Below, in pieces: positions 19,701 to 30,888 of a stretch of DNA of 64,000 bases; the first letter of the stretch is position 1, and every line of letters begins with the position of its first letter. Position numbers and translations under genes: made by a program. The DNA lies in contig NZ_RXNS01000001.1 of the NCBI RefSeq assembly GCF_003966155.1, forward strand, positions 370,782-434,781, read 5' to 3'. Source of the DNA: Halomonas nitroreducens (GTDB taxonomy: Bacteria > Pseudomonadota > Gammaproteobacteria > Pseudomonadales > Halomonadaceae). The notes under the pieces were generated by a model. It saw only the letters and a list, made by a program, of their open reading frames with translations, was not told where the DNA came from and made no database searches.

Positions 19701-20708
19701 ATGCCTTCCAAGGCTCACGCCGCCGGCCTGGCGCTCGCGGCCCTGCTGGCCGCCGGCGCGGCCCAGGCCGGCGAGACCCTCACCGTCTACACCTACGACT
19801 CCTTCGTCTCCGAATGGGGCCCCGGCCCCGGCATCGAGGCGGCCTTCGAGGCCCGCTGCGGCGACTGCGACCTCGAGTTCGTGGCCCTGCCGGGCGGCGT
19901 CGACATCCTCCAGCGACTGCGCCTGGAAGGGCAGGGCACCGCCGCCGACGTGGTGCTGGGCCTCGACATGAACCTGATCGCCGAGGCGCGGGACCTGGAT
20001 CTGCTGGCGCCCCACGGCGTCGATCTCGCCCCGCTGGCGCTGCCCATTGCCTGGGACGACGAGACCTTCCTGCCCTACGATTGGGGACACTTCGCCTTCG
20101 TCTACGACACCGAGCAGCTCGAGACGCCCCCCGGCAGCTTCGCCGAGCTGCTGGCGGCCCCCGAGGACGTGCAGGTGATCCTCCAGGACCCGCGGACCAG
20201 CGTCACGGGCCAGGGGCTGATGCTGTGGATCAAGAAGGTCTACGGCGAGCAGGCCCCGGAGATCTGGGCCCGCCTCGACGAGCGGGTGCTGACCGTGACC
20301 AACGGCTGGAGTCAGGCCTATTTCTCGCTGTTCATGAACGGCGAGGCGCCGATGGTGCTGTCCTATGCCACCTCACCGGCCTACCACATGGCCGTGGAGG
20401 GTACCGAGCGCTACCAGGCGGCGGAGTTCGAGGAGGGGCACTACCTGCAGGTCGAGACCGCGGCGATGGTGGCGAACACCGAGCAGCCGGCGCTCGCCCG
20501 GGATTTCCTGGCCTTCGTGTTGACCCCGGAGTTCCAGCGCCATATCCCGCTGGGCAACGTCATGAATCCGGCCATCGACCTGGGCGACGCGCTGCCGGCG
20601 GTGTTCGACCGGCTGATCGCGCCCGAGAGCTTGACCTTCAGCCCCGAGGAGGTTCACGAGCATCGTCGCGAATGGATCCGTGAGTGGCTGAACGCCGTCG
20701 CCCGGTGA
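19701..20708 (+). CDS. thiB: Thiamine ABC transporter, periplasmic binding protein
   Basis: 335 residues. Start placed at the ATG after AAGGA (6-base spacing); it begins a clear signal peptide ending AQA-GETL. The mature part begins LTVYTYDSFVSEWGPG, typical of ThiB/TbpA (type II binding-protein fold), with GVDILQRL and FMNGEAPMVLSYATSP later. It captures thiamine and its phosphates for ThiPQ. The stop overlaps thiP (GTGA). No TPP riboswitch is visible in the 170-base leader, in contrast to the regulated E. coli operon. Confidence 0.93.
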   Translation: MPSKAHAAGLALAALLAAGAAQAGETLTVYTYDSFVSEWGPGPGIEAAFEARCGDCDLEFVALPGGVDILQRLRLEGQGTAADVVLGLDMNLIAEARDLDLLAPHGVDLAPLALPIAWDDETFLPYDWGHFAFVYDTEQLETPPGSFAELLAAPEDVQVILQDPRTSVTGQGLMLWIKKVYGEQAPEIWARLDERVLTVTNGWSQAYFSLFMNGEAPMVLSYATSPAYHMAVEGTERYQAAEFEEGHYLQVETAAMVANTEQPALARDFLAFVLTPEFQRHIPLGNVMNPAIDLGDALPAVFDRLIAPESLTFSPEEVHEHRREWIREWLNAVAR

Positions 20709-22364
20709 GCCCGCTGTCGCCCTGGACGACGCTGTCGCGCTGGCCGCTGGGCTGGGGGCTCGCCGCCCTCGTCGTGGTGGTCGGCCTGGGCGGCGGCAGC
20801 CTCGGGGCGCTGCTGTGGCAGGCCCGCGAGCTGCATCCGGCGCTGCTCTGGGAGGAACCCTGGCTCGCCGCCGTGCTGCGCTTCACCCTGTGGCAGGCGA
20901 GTCTCTCCACGCTGCTGGCGATCGGCCTGGCGGTGCCGGTGGCCCTGGCCCTGGCCCGGCGGCCCCGCTTCCCGGGGCGTCGCCTGCTGCTGAGGGCCAT
21001 GGAGCTGTCGCTGGTGCTGCCCAGCCTGATTGCACTGTTCGGTCTGGTGGCCGTGCATGGCCGCCGGGGCTGGCTGGCGCCGCTGCGCGACGCCCTGGGG
21101 GGGCTGCCCGAGGACACCCTCTACGGGCTGTCCGGCATCGTGCTGGCTCACGTGTTCTACAACCTGCCGCTGGCGGCCCGGTTGATGCTGCAGGCCCTGG
21201 AGGAGGCGCCAGCGGCCCAGTGGCGCCTCGCCGGCCAGCTGGGGTTGAGTCGCGGGGCCCTGTGGCGTGCCCTGGAATGGCCGCGCCTCGCGCCGCTGCT
21301 GCCGCGCCTGGCAGCACTCGTCTTCACCCTGTGCTTCACCAGCTTCGCCATCGTCATGACCCTGGGCGGCGGCCCGCGTTCCTCGACTCTCGAGGTCGCC
21401 CTCTACCAGGCCATGAAGTTCGACCACGACCTGGCGTTGGCGGCGCTGCTGGCCCTCACCCAGCTGGCCATCTGCCTGACGCTGTGGCTCCTCGCGCTGT
21501 CCCGCGGCGGCCCCCCGTCGCTGGCGGTAGGCGCCGCACCGGGCCAGGGGCAGGGCCGCTGGTGGCGCCGCGATGCCCTGGGGCTCTCGCGACTCACCGA
21601 TGCCTTCTGGCTCACCGGGCTTGCCGCGCTGTTGTTGCCGCCGCTGGCGGCCGTGCTGGTGGCCGGCCTCGGTGGCCTCCCCGACCTGCCCCGGGGGACG
21701 AGCCTCGCGCCCGCCGCCCTGCGCAGCCTGGTCATGGCCCTGGGCGCCGGCCTCGGTGCCCTGGCCCTGGCCCTGGCGCTGCTCTCGGGCAGCCACTGGC
21801 TGCGCGCGCGCCGCCATCCCCTCGGTGCAGCGGCCATGGAGGGCGGCGGCCAGCTGATCCTGGTGACCCCCGCCCTGGTGCTCGGCACCGGGCTCTTCCT
21901 GCTGCTGCGCCCGCGACTGGGCAGCGGCTGGGAAGGCTACGGCCTGGTGGTGCTGGTCAATGCCTTCATGGCGCTGCCCTTCGCCATGCAGGTGGTGCGC
22001 GGGGCCATTCCCGGGCTCTCCGCCCCGGAGCAGCGCCTGGCCGACCAGTTCGGCGTGCGCGGCCGGGCCCGGCTGCGCTGGCTGGTCTGGCCGCGGCTGC
22101 GCCGGCCGCTGGCCCTGGCGCTGGCCTACGCCATGACGCTGTCGCTCGGCGACTTCAGCGTGATCGCGCTGTTCGGCAGCCCCTCGGCGCCGACCCTGCC
22201 GATGCTGCTCTTCCAGCAGCTGGGCGGCTATCGCTGGCAGGGCGCGGCCGCCACCGCCATGCTGCTGCTCGCCCTGGTGGTGGCGGTCTTCGCGCTGCTG
22301 GATCGGCTGACCCGGCGGCCCCCGCGCCACCCCTGGCCCCATTCCGCCTCCCACGAGATCCGCG

Positions 22365-22381
<17 letters not shown>
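20705..22381 (+). CDS. thiP: Thiamine ABC transporter, permease
   Basis: 558 residues, GTG start overlapping the thiB stop. About twelve transmembrane helices in two homologous halves, each with an EAA-type loop of binding-protein-dependent permeases (LAGQLGLSRGALWRALEWPRL about 175-195, and LADQFGVRGRARLRWLVWPRL about 450-470). The double-length single-chain form is the ThiP/FbpB type. Overlaps thiQ by 17 bases. Confidence 0.93.
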
Positions 22382-23021
<640 letters not shown>

Positions 23022-23154
23022 CGGACGGCCGGTGGCGCTGGCCTGGCGGCCGGGGCCATGACAGAATCGGGCAGACTGGACACCAAGATCGCCCGGGCCC
23101 CTGCCGTGTCGACATGCGCAGGGCCACGGGCGGCAGCATCATCAAGAGGACACC

Positions 23155-24999
23155 ATGCCCGAGTATCGCTCCCGCACCACCACCGCCGGCCGCAACATGG
23201 CTGGCGCTCGCGCCCTGTGGCGCGCCACCGGCATGAAGGACGACGACTTCCACAAGCCGATCATTGCCGTGGCCAACTCCTTCACCCAGTTCGTGCCGGG
23301 CCATGTGCACCTCAAGGACATGGGCCAGCTGGTGGCCCGGGAGATCGAGAAGGCCGGGGGGGTGGCCAAGGAGTTCAACACCATCGCCGTGGACGACGGT
23401 ATCGCCATGGGTCACGACGGCATGCTCTACTCGCTGCCGAGCCGTGACATCATCGCCGACAGCGTCGAGTACATGGTCAACGCCCACTGCGCCGATGCCC
23501 TGGTGTGCATCTCCAACTGCGACAAGATCACCCCGGGGATGCTGATGGCCGCCATGCGCCTCAACATCCCGGTGATCTTCGTCTCCGGCGGCCCCATGGA
23601 GGCGGGCAAGACCAAGCTGCTCGACCACGGCCTCGACCTGGTCGATGCCATGGTCATGGCCGCCGACGACAGCGTCGACGAGGCGACCCTCGACGAGGTC
23701 GAGCGCAGCGCCTGCCCGACCTGCGGCAGCTGCTCGGGGATGTTCACCGCCAACTCCATGAATTGCCTCACCGAGGCCCTGGGCCTGGCGCTGCCCGGCA
23801 ACGGCACCGTGGTGGCCACCCATGCCGATCGTCGCCGGCTGTTCGAGACCGCGGGCCACCGCATCGTCGAGCTGGCCAAGCGCTACTACGAGGGCGAGGA
23901 GGCCCACCTGCTGCCCCGGGCCATCGGCGCCAAGGCGGCGTTCAAGAACGCCATGACCCTGGACATCGCCATGGGTGGCTCCACCAACACCATCCTGCAC
24001 CTGCTGGCCGCGGCCCAGGAGGCGGAGATCGACTTCGACATGACCGATATCGATCGCCTGTCCCGGGAGGTGCCGCAGCTGTGCAAGGTGGCGCCCAACA
24101 CCCAGAAGTACCATATCGAGGACGTGCACCGCGCCGGCGGCATCATGGCGATCCTCGGCGAGCTCGATCGTGCCGGGGTGCTGGATACCCGGGTGCCGAC
24201 GGTCTACGGCGACAGCCTGGCCGAGGCCCTGGAGGAATGGGACATCATGCGCTCGCCGAGCGCCGAGGTGGTGGAGTTCTACCGCGCCGGCCCCGGCGGC
24301 GTGCCCACCCAGACCGCGTTCTCCCAGAGTGCGCGCTGGCCGAGTCTCGACGGCGACCGGGCCACGGGCTGCATCCGTGACCTCGAGCATGCCTTCTCCC
24401 GGGAGGGCGGCCTGGCCGTGCTCCAGGGCAACATCGCCCGCGACGGCTGCGTGGTGAAGACCGCCGGCGTCGACGACTCCATCCTGGTCTTCGAGGGCCC
24501 CGCCCACGTGGTGGAGTCCCAGGACCAGGCGGTGGAGCACATCCTCGGCGGGCTGGTGAAGGAAGGCGAGGTGGTGGTCATCCGCTACGAGGGGCCCAAG
24601 GGCGGGCCGGGCATGCAGGAGATGCTCTACCCGACCAGCTACCTCAAGTCCAGGGGCCTGGGCAAGGCCTGCGCGCTGCTCACCGACGGGCGCTTCTCCG
24701 GCGGCACCTCGGGGCTGTCCATCGGCCACGTCTCGCCGGAGGCCGCCGCGGGTGGCGCCATCGGCCTGGTGGAGAGCGGCGATATCATCCGCATCGACAT
24801 CCCGGGCCGGGCCATCGACGTCCAGCTCTCCGACGAGGAGCTGGCGCGCCGCCGCGAGGCCCAGGAGGCCCGCGGCAACGCGGCCTGGAAGCCCAGCATC
24901 CAGCGCGACCGCAAGGTCTCGGCGGCGCTCAAGGCCTATGCGCTGCTGGCCACCTCCGCCGACAAGGGCGCGGTGCGCGACCTGACCAAGCTCGATTGA
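23155..24999 (+). CDS. ilvD: Dihydroxy-acid dehydratase
   Basis: 614 residues, IlvD/Edd family of the IlvD branch: [11 protein letters not shown] and [19 protein letters not shown] carry the Fe-S cluster cysteines, and [18 protein letters not shown] lies near the C-terminus. It makes 2-ketoisovalerate and 2-keto-3-methylvalerate for valine and isoleucine synthesis. Length and motifs match E. coli IlvD. Stands alone rather than in an ilvGMEDA operon; the 133-base gap before it has no recognisable leader peptide. Confidence 0.96.
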   Translation: MPEYRSRTTTAGRNMAGARALWRATGMKDDDFHKPIIAVANSFTQFVPGHVHLKDMGQLVAREIEKAGGVAKEFNTIAVDDGIAMGHDGMLYSLPSRDIIADSVEYMVNAHCADALVCISNCDKITPGMLMAAMRLNIPVIFVSGGPMEAGKTKLLDHGLDLVDAMVMAADDSVDEATLDEVERSACPTCGSCSGMFTANSMNCLTEALGLALPGNGTVVATHADRRRLFETAGHRIVELAKRYYEGEEAHLLPRAIGAKAAFKNAMTLDIAMGGSTNTILHLLAAAQEAEIDFDMTDIDRLSREVPQLCKVAPNTQKYHIEDVHRAGGIMAILGELDRAGVLDTRVPTVYGDSLAEALEEWDIMRSPSAEVVEFYRAGPGGVPTQTAFSQSARWPSLDGDRATGCIRDLEHAFSREGGLAVLQGNIARDGCVVKTAGVDDSILVFEGPAHVVESQDQAVEHILGGLVKEGEVVVIRYEGPKGGPGMQEMLYPTSYLKSRGLGKACALLTDGRFSGGTSGLSIGHVSPEAAAGGAIGLVESGDIIRIDIPGRAIDVQLSDEELARRREAQEARGNAAWKPSIQRDRKVSAALKAYALLATSADKGAVRDLTKLD

Positions 25000-25009
25000 T
25001 GCATGATGG

Positions 25010-25031
25010 CCGCCCCGGGACGCCGGGGCGG
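25010..25031 (+). terminator. GC hairpin after ilvD
   Basis: Perfect 9-bp stem CCGCCCCGG / CCGGGGCGG with tetraloop GACG, 11 bases past the ilvD stop. No T-run follows, so a weak or factor-assisted terminator. Confidence 0.45.
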
Positions 25032-25067
25032 ATGATGTGACTCGCTTCAGCAGGGAAGGCCGCCAAG

Positions 25068-26159
25068 ATGAAGACCCAGACCCTCAACGTCGGCCTGATC
25101 GGCTTCGGCATGGCCGGCAGGACCTTTCACGCCCCCCTGATCCAGGCTGCGCCGGGGCTCGAGCTTTCCGCCATTGTCTCCCGCGATGCGGCCCGGGTGC
25201 AGGCGGCCTATCCGGAGGTGGCGGTCCACGCCAAGGCGACATCGCTGTTCGCCGACCGGGACATCGACCTGGTGGTGATCGCCACCCCGAACGAGACCCA
25301 CTTCCCCTTGGCCAAGGCGGCCCTGGCCAAGGGCAAGCACGTGGTGCTCGACAAGCCCTTCGCGGTCTCCCTGGCCGAGGCCCGGCAGCTCAAGTCCCAG
25401 GCCGACGGGGCGGACCGGCTGCTCAGCGTCTTCCACAATCGCCGCTGGGACAGTGACTTCCTGACCCTGAAGGGACTCCTCGACGAGCAACACCTGGGGC
25501 GGGTGGTCGAGGTGGAATCGCGCTTCGACCGGTTCCGGCCCGTGGTGCCCGATCGCTGGCGCGAGCAGCACCGTCCCGGGAGCGGCACCTGGTTCGACCT
25601 GGGCCCGCACCTGCTGGACCAGGCGAGGGCGTTGTTCGGCATGCCCCGGGCGATCCTGCTGGAGCTGGCTTCGCTGCGCGACGGCGCCGAGATCGATGAC
25701 GACTTCATGGCGGTGCTGGAGTACGACCGCCTGCGCGTGACCCTTCGAGCCAGCACGCTGGTGGCCGAGCCCACACCGCGTCTGCGGGTGAACGGCACCC
25801 GGGGCAGTTTCGTCAAGTACGGCCTCGATCCCCAGGAGGCCTGGCTCAAGGAGGGCGAGAGCCCCCAGCCGGCCTGGGGCGTCGACCCGTCCCCGGGACG
25901 CCTGACCGTGAACGAGGGGGAGGGCGACGAGGTCGTGCTGGTCCATCACGAGGTCGAGAGCGTCCCCGGCGACTACCGGGCCTATTACGATGGCATCGCC
26001 CGGACCCTGCTGCGCGGTACCCCGCCGCCGGTCACCGCCGAGCAGGCGCTGGAGGTGATGACCCTGCTCGAGGCCGGGCTGGACAGCTATCGCCAGGGAC
26101 GCTGGGTCAAGCTCAAGGAGGGCGGCAGCCTGCCGCGGCGGCTTCACGCCAAGGGCTAG
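25068..26159 (+). CDS. Gfo/Idh/MocA-family NAD(P)-dependent oxidoreductase (YdgJ-like)
   Basis: 363 residues. N-terminal Rossmann fold with GLIGFGMAGRTFHAPLI and VVIATPNETHFPLAK, the conserved EKP-equivalent LDKPFAVSLAEA, then the C-terminal alpha/beta domain with RWDSDFLTL and a GSGTWFDLGPHLLDQ segment holding the catalytic-type Asp/His. Closest in character to E. coli YdgJ, a sugar/inositol-type dehydrogenase of undefined substrate. A GGAAGG ribosome site precedes the ATG. Convergent with nudE. Confidence 0.85.
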   Translation: MKTQTLNVGLIGFGMAGRTFHAPLIQAAPGLELSAIVSRDAARVQAAYPEVAVHAKATSLFADRDIDLVVIATPNETHFPLAKAALAKGKHVVLDKPFAVSLAEARQLKSQADGADRLLSVFHNRRWDSDFLTLKGLLDEQHLGRVVEVESRFDRFRPVVPDRWREQHRPGSGTWFDLGPHLLDQARALFGMPRAILLELASLRDGAEIDDDFMAVLEYDRLRVTLRASTLVAEPTPRLRVNGTRGSFVKYGLDPQEAWLKEGESPQPAWGVDPSPGRLTVNEGEGDEVVLVHHEVESVPGDYRAYYDGIARTLLRGTPPPVTAEQALEVMTLLEAGLDSYRQGRWVKLKEGGSLPRRLHAKG

Positions 26160-26210
26160 CCGCGGCGTGCCGGCCGGTCGCGGGGGCCGCTCCTGACGGG
26201 GTTAGCCGGC

Positions 26211-26254
26211 GCGTGGGTTCGCCGGCCTCGCTGCGCCGCTTGTCCCGGGCGATG
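26211..26254. repeat. 44-bp out-of-frame duplicate of the nudE 3' end
   Basis: This segment matches 26315-26358 (the last codons of nudE) at 40 of 44 positions, offset by 104 bases. Read on the minus strand it would still encode IARDKRRSEAGEPT, against IARDKLRSEASEPT in NudE, but 104 is not a multiple of three and a stop lies between. It is a decayed tandem duplication in the gap between nudE and the oxidoreductase gene. Confidence 0.75.
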
Positions 26255-26306
26255 CCCCTGGCGATGAGAGGCTCGGAGAGCGACCGTCGATGGCCTCCGG
26301 GAGGGG

Positions 26307-26891
26307 CTACCAGAGCGTCGGCTCGCTGGCCTCGCTGCGCAGCTTGTCCCGGGCGATGAACAGCGCCGCGATGGCCCGGGCCTCGTGGAAGTCCTCCCGG
26401 GCCAGCAGGGCCGTGAGCTCGTCCAGGGCATGGGTCTCGACGATCAGCGGCTCGGGTTCGTCACCCGGCAGCCGCTTGGGATAGAGGTCGCTGGCCAGCA
26501 TCACCTGCATGCGATGGCGCATGTAGTTGGGCGCCAGGGTCAGCTCCACCAGCGGCTCGATGCGGTGGGCGCCGAAACCGCATTCCTCCATCAGCTCGCG
26601 GTTGGCCGCGGTGACCAGGTCCTCGCCCGGATCCACCAGTCCCTTGGGCAGCGTCAGGGCATACTCCTCGACCCCCGCGGCATACTCGCGAATCAGCAGC
26701 ACGTGCTCCGGGTCGGGCATGGCCACGATCATCACCGCCCCGACGCCCCGGCCGGTGCCCCCCAGCCGCTCGAAGGTCCTCTCGGCGCCATTGGCGAAGC
26801 GCAGCTCCATCTCCTCGACATGGAACAGGCGGCTGCGAGCCACGCTGCGACGCGCCAGGACATGGGGCTTGTGCGGGTGATGGTCGGACAT
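26307..26891 (-). CDS. nudE: Nudix hydrolase NudE (ADP-compounds hydrolase)
   Basis: 194 residues from the ATG behind GGAGAG. The Nudix box is GLVDPGEDLVTAANRELMEECGF (about residues 92-114; G-x5-E-x7-REUxEExGU). NudE cleaves ADP-ribose, Ap3A and NADH. The divergent pairing with yrfG (27001) and hslR-hslO is the common gammaproteobacterial arrangement, which supports the name. A fragment of its own 3' end is duplicated just downstream. Confidence 0.9.
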   Translation of the reverse strand: MSDHHPHKPHVLARRSVARSRLFHVEEMELRFANGAERTFERLGGTGRGVGAVMIVAMPDPEHVLLIREYAAGVEEYALTLPKGLVDPGEDLVTAANRELMEECGFGAHRIEPLVELTLAPNYMRHRMQVMLASDLYPKRLPGDEPEPLIVETHALDELTALLAREDFHEARAIAALFIARDKLRSEASEPTLW

Positions 26892-27000
26892 GGGCTCTCC
26901 GGTGTGTCTGGCGTCGAAATGCGCCATCGGCGTCGATTGGTTACACTATCACGTCTTCCCCCTTGTAGACGTCACTGGCCTGCCCTGACGAGGAGCCACG

Positions 27001-27681
27001 ATGATCGATTGGCGCGCCATCGACACCGTCCTGCTGGACATGGACGGCACCCTGCTGGACCTGCATTTCGACAGCCACTTCTGGCTCGAGCACCTGCCGC
27101 GTCGCTACGTGGAGCTGCACCGCCTTGACGAGGCCACCCAGGAGGAGGTCCGGGCGCGGATCATCCGCGAACAGGGCACCCTCAACTGGTACAGCCTGGC
27201 CTACTGGAGCCGTGAACTGGGCGTCGATATCCTGGCGCTCAAGAGTGAGGTCCAGCACCTGATCGGCCTGCGCAGCGACGCCCTGGACTTCCTGCGCTGG
27301 CTCAAGCAGGCCCACCCGCGGGTGGTGCTGGCCACCAATGCCGACCGCGAGAGCCTCGCCCTGAAGCTGCCGCTGACCGGCCTCGAGGACTTCGTGGATG
27401 CCATCGTCTCCTCGGCCGACCTGGGCGTGCCCAAGGAGGCACAGGAGTTCTGGTTCGCCCTCCAGGAGGTGGAGCCCTTCGACCCGGGCCGGACGCTGTT
27501 CATCGATGACAATCCCGCGGTGCTGGAAAGCGCCCGGGAGTTCGGCATCCGTCACCTGCTGGGGATCAAGCAGCCCGACAGTCGGCGGCCCGAGAAGGAG
27601 CTCGAGGAGTTCATCGCCCTCGAGCGCTTCGCCGCCATCCTGCCCGACAACCTGCCTCCCGGAGGCCCCGGGGATGTCTAG
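27001..27681 (+). CDS. yrfG: GMP/IMP nucleotidase YrfG (HAD family)
   Basis: 226 residues. HAD motif I LLDMDGTLLDL (nucleophile Asp about residue 13), motif II VVLATNAD, motif III PKEAQEF and motif IV FIDDNPAVL are all present. YrfG dephosphorylates purine nucleotides in E. coli. Overlaps hslR by 8 bases. Confidence 0.9.
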   Translation: MIDWRAIDTVLLDMDGTLLDLHFDSHFWLEHLPRRYVELHRLDEATQEEVRARIIREQGTLNWYSLAYWSRELGVDILALKSEVQHLIGLRSDALDFLRWLKQAHPRVVLATNADRESLALKLPLTGLEDFVDAIVSSADLGVPKEAQEFWFALQEVEPFDPGRTLFIDDNPAVLESAREFGIRHLLGIKQPDSRRPEKELEEFIALERFAAILPDNLPPGGPGDV

Positions 27682-28060
27682 CGTCAGGCTCGACAAGTGG
27701 CTATGGGCGGCGCGCTTCTTCAAGACCCGGGCGCTCGCCAAGAAGGCCATCGAGGGCGGCAAGGTGCACTACAACGGCGGCCGGGCCAAGACCAGCAAGA
27801 CCGTCGAGGTCGGCGCGCGGATCCGTGTGCCCCAGGGCTGGGATGTCTGGGAGGTCGAGGTGCTGGCTCTCTCCGAGCAGCGCCGCGGTGCCCCCGAGGC
27901 CCGCGAGCTCTTTCGCGAGACCCCGGAGAGCGAGGCACGCCGCGCCCGGGAGGCCGAGAGCCGTCGCCAGGCCAACCAGGCCATGCAGCACCCCTTGAAG
28001 CGGCCGGACAAGAAGCAGCGTCGCGAGATCAAGCGCTTCATGCGGGGGGATGACGCGTGA
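27674..28060 (+). CDS. hslR: Heat-shock protein 15 (ribosome-recycling RNA-binding protein)
   Basis: 128 residues. S4 RNA-binding domain at 5-70 (RLDKWLWAARFFKTRALAKKAI, here split as RLDKWLWAARF and ALAKKAIEGGKV), followed by a highly basic helical tail (RREIKRFMRG). Hsp15 binds stalled 50S subunits carrying nascent chains. The ATG inside yrfG gives the family's normal length. Confidence 0.93.
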   Translation: MSSVRLDKWLWAARFFKTRALAKKAIEGGKVHYNGGRAKTSKTVEVGARIRVPQGWDVWEVEVLALSEQRRGAPEARELFRETPESEARRAREAESRRQANQAMQHPLKRPDKKQRREIKRFMRGDDA

Positions 28061-28133
28061 GGAGTGAGGCGTAAGGAGTGAGGCCCTAACCGCTTACTCC
28101 TCACCCCTTACCTCTTACCACTTACTTTCAGGC
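28058..28133. repeat. Purine/pyrimidine-rich intergenic repeat between hslR and hslO
   Basis: GAGGAGTGAGGC-GTAAGGAGTGAGGC is followed by its pyrimidine-rich counterpart CTTACTCCTCACCCCTTACCTCTTACC, so the RNA can fold back imperfectly. It belongs to the same low-complexity class as 19472-19527. Confidence 0.55.
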
Positions 28134-28140
28134 AAGTATC

Positions 28141-29016
28141 ATGAGTGACCAGATCCAGCGTTTTCTCTTCGAACGCACCAATGTGCGCGGCGAGATCGTC
28201 ACCCTCGAGCAGGCCCATGCCGAGGTGATGGAGCGCCATGACTACCCGCCGGCAGTGACCCGCCAGCTGGGTGAGTTGCTGGCCGCCGTGGCCCTGCTCA
28301 CCGAGACCATCAAGCTCGACGGCACCATGAGCATCGAGGTTCGTGGCAAGGGTCCGCTGTCGATGCTCATGGCCGAGTCCAACCCCGGTGGCGAGCTGCG
28401 CGCCATCGCCCGGCTCGACGAGGAGGCCTCGCTGCCCACCGAGGACGCCGGGTTCGCCGAGTTGCTCGGCGAGGGACAGATCACCATCACCCTGGACCCC
28501 AAGGAAGGGCGCCGCTACCAGGGCATCGTCGCCCTGCAGCGCGACAGTCTGGCCGCTTGCCTGGAGGACTATTTCAGCCACTCGGAGCAGCTCCCGACCC
28601 GCCTGTGGCTGGCGGACGATGGCCGGCGTGCCGGCGGCCTGCTGTTGCAGCGCCTGCCCGAAGAGTCACTGAACCAGGACGACGATGCCTGGGAGCGCAC
28701 CGTCCAGCTGGCCGCCACCCTCACGCCCTCGGAGCTGCTCGAAGTGGATCAGCGGGAGCTGCTGCATCGGCTCTATCACGAGGAGACGGTGCGCGTCTTC
28801 GAGCCGAAGGCCTTGCGCTTCGCCTGCACCTGCTCCCGGGAGCGCATCGCCGGCGCCCTGCTGAGCCTGGGAAGCGAGGAGCTGCGCGAGATCCTGGCCG
28901 AGCAGGGCGGCATCGCGACCCAGTGCCACTTCTGCCATACCCGTTACGAGTTCACCGTTGCCGAGGTGGAGGCGATGCTCGACGACCCCGAGGGGCCGCC
29001 ACCGACCCTGCACTGA
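28141..29016 (+). CDS. hslO: Redox-regulated chaperone Hsp33
   Basis: 291 residues. The C-terminal zinc switch is present as CTCSRE (CxC) and CHFCHTRY (CxxC), about residues 223-270; the N-terminal domain has the GNGxxxV-type core [10 protein letters not shown]. Oxidation and heat release zinc and unfold the linker, turning on holdase activity. Follows hslR as in E. coli, although an 80-base repeat-bearing gap separates them. Confidence 0.95.
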   Translation: MSDQIQRFLFERTNVRGEIVTLEQAHAEVMERHDYPPAVTRQLGELLAAVALLTETIKLDGTMSIEVRGKGPLSMLMAESNPGGELRAIARLDEEASLPTEDAGFAELLGEGQITITLDPKEGRRYQGIVALQRDSLAACLEDYFSHSEQLPTRLWLADDGRRAGGLLLQRLPEESLNQDDDAWERTVQLAATLTPSELLEVDQRELLHRLYHEETVRVFEPKALRFACTCSRERIAGALLSLGSEELREILAEQGGIATQCHFCHTRYEFTVAEVEAMLDDPEGPPPTLH

Positions 29017-29268
29017 GCCTGGCGATGTCGCGAGCAGGGCGGATCCTGTAGTCATTGGCGCTGATGTAGTAGTAAAACTACAAGAACGTCTGCCAACGTC
29101 ATCGTTTCCCGTCGCGCGTCTTTTTGTCATAATGCGCGCGTTTCATCCATGGCCGGGCGCCGCCGACGAGACGGGTAACCGCATGCGGCGTGCCGGGGGT
29201 GAACGACCACTGCGTCCAGGACGCCCGGCAAACGAGAGAGAATCGGCCCTCAAGGCCCAGGAAACGAC
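29017..29268. other. pckA leader/promoter region
   Basis: 252 bases between hslO and pckA. It contains TGTAGT at 29047 and the symmetric element at 29065-29083 (separate entry), then CATAAT at 29128-29133 as a probable -10 (a -35 is unclear), leaving an untranslated leader of about 130 bases. No small ORF with a ribosome site was convincing. Confidence 0.45.
29069..29081. promoter_or_regulatory. HexR-like palindrome upstream of pckA
   Basis: Perfect inverted repeat GTAGT-AAA-ACTAC. The HexR operator of gammaproteobacteria is known as TGTAAT-N3-ATTACA-type; spacing and the GTA...TAC arms agree, with G for A at one symmetric position. HexR controls central-carbon genes, including gluconeogenic pckA and ppsA in Shewanella. 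It lies about 47 bases before the putative -10, a suitable place for an activator or an upstream-bound repressor. Confidence 0.45.
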
Positions 29269-30849
29269 ATGACCACGACTCAAGCTGCTTCCCAGGCGGC
29301 CAGCCCGCAGTCCGCCACCGCCCACGTCAATCTCAGCAGCGCCGAGCTGATCGAGCGCGCCGTGGCCAATGGCGAGGGTCGCCTGGCGGCCCAGGGTGCC
29401 CTGGTGGTGAACACCGGTCAGCGCACCGGTCGCTCCCCCAAGGACCGTTTCATCGTCGATGAGCCGTCCACCCGCGATGCCATCGACTGGGGCAGTGTCA
29501 ACCAGCCGTTCGACGCCGAGAAGTTCGATGCCCTCTGGGCGCGCGTCGAGGCCTACCTGACCGGCAGCGAGCACTATGTCTCCGAGCTGCACGTCGGCAG
29601 CGACCCGACCCATTACCAGCCGGTGCGGGTCAACACCGAGACGGCCTGGCACAACCTCTTCGGTCGGACCATGTTCGTGCGTCCCGAGGTCTACAACCCC
29701 TCGGCCAAGGACGAGTGGACCATCCTCAATGCCCCCCACTTCGAGTGCGACCCGGCCCGGGACGGCACCAACTCCGACGGCTGCGTGATCCTCAACTTCG
29801 CCCAGCGCCGGGTGCTGATCGCCGGCATGCGCTACGCCGGCGAGATGAAGAAGGCCATGTTCTCGGTGCAGAACTTCCTGCTGCCGGCGGCCGACGTGCT
29901 GCCCATGCACTGCAGCGCCAATGTCGGCGAGGACGGCGAGACCACCCTGTTCTTCGGCCTGTCCGGCACCGGCAAGACCACCCTGTCCGCCGACCCGGCA
30001 CGCTTCCTGATCGGCGACGACGAGCATGGCTGGGGGCCGGGCACCGTCTTCAACATCGAGGGCGGCTGCTATGCCAAGTGCATCGACCTCTCCGAGAAGA
30101 ACGAGCCGGTGATCTGGAACGCGATCAAGTTCGGCACCGTGCTGGAGAACGTCGTCCTCGACGACCGTCGCGAGCCCGACTACGCCGACGACAGTCTGAC
30201 CCAGAACTCGCGAGCCGCCTACCCGCTGGAGCACGTCGAGAAGCGCGTCCCCGAGAACCGTTCCGGCGAGCCCAACGCCATCGTCTTCCTGACCTGCGAC
30301 ATGAGTGGCGTGCTGCCCCCGGTCTCGGTGCTCTCCAAGGAGGCCGCGGCCTACCATTTCCTGTCCGGCTACACCGCCAAGGTGGGGTCCACCGAGGTGG
30401 GGTCCTCCAGCGGCCTGGAAGCGACCTTCTCCACCTGCTTCGGCGCGCCCTTCTTCCCGCGCCCGGCCCGCGAGTATGCCGACCTGCTGATCAAGCGCGT
30501 GGCCGAGCAGGATGCCCAGGTCTACCTGGTCAACACCGGCTGGACCGGTGGCGCCTATGGCGAGGGCGGGGCGCGTTTCTCCATCCCCACCACCCGCGCC
30601 ATCATCAGCGCCATCCAGACCGGCGTGCTGCGCGACGTGGAGACCCGCCATGTCGAGGGCCTAAACCTGGACGTGCCGACCGCCGTGCCGGGCGTCGACT
30701 CGCGCCTGCTCGACCCCCGGGAAACCTGGGAGGACAAGGCCGCCTACGATCGTCACCTGCGTGAGCTGGCCGGCAAGTTCGTCGACAACTTCAAGAAGTT
30801 CGACGGCGTCAGCGAGGCCATCGTCAAGGCCGGGCCCAGCCTGGTGTGA
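29269..30849 (+). CDS. pckA: Phosphoenolpyruvate carboxykinase (ATP)
   Basis: 526 residues. Kinase-type P-loop [11 protein letters not shown] (about 236-246), the preceding H in [10 protein letters not shown], and [16 protein letters not shown]; the N-terminal part has [15 protein letters not shown]. The enzyme converts oxaloacetate and ATP to PEP, the entry to gluconeogenesis, fitting growth on organic acids and on pyruvate from sulfonate cleavage. Followed by a strong terminator. Confidence 0.97.
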   Translation: MTTTQAASQAASPQSATAHVNLSSAELIERAVANGEGRLAAQGALVVNTGQRTGRSPKDRFIVDEPSTRDAIDWGSVNQPFDAEKFDALWARVEAYLTGSEHYVSELHVGSDPTHYQPVRVNTETAWHNLFGRTMFVRPEVYNPSAKDEWTILNAPHFECDPARDGTNSDGCVILNFAQRRVLIAGMRYAGEMKKAMFSVQNFLLPAADVLPMHCSANVGEDGETTLFFGLSGTGKTTLSADPARFLIGDDEHGWGPGTVFNIEGGCYAKCIDLSEKNEPVIWNAIKFGTVLENVVLDDRREPDYADDSLTQNSRAAYPLEHVEKRVPENRSGEPNAIVFLTCDMSGVLPPVSVLSKEAAAYHFLSGYTAKVGSTEVGSSSGLEATFSTCFGAPFFPRPAREYADLLIKRVAEQDAQVYLVNTGWTGGAYGEGGARFSIPTTRAIISAIQTGVLRDVETRHVEGLNLDVPTAVPGVDSRLLDPRETWEDKAAYDRHLRELAGKFVDNFKKFDGVSEAIVKAGPSLV

Positions 30850-30888
30850 GGCGCGGCGGGGCGAACCCCAACGTCCCAGACCTGTCCG

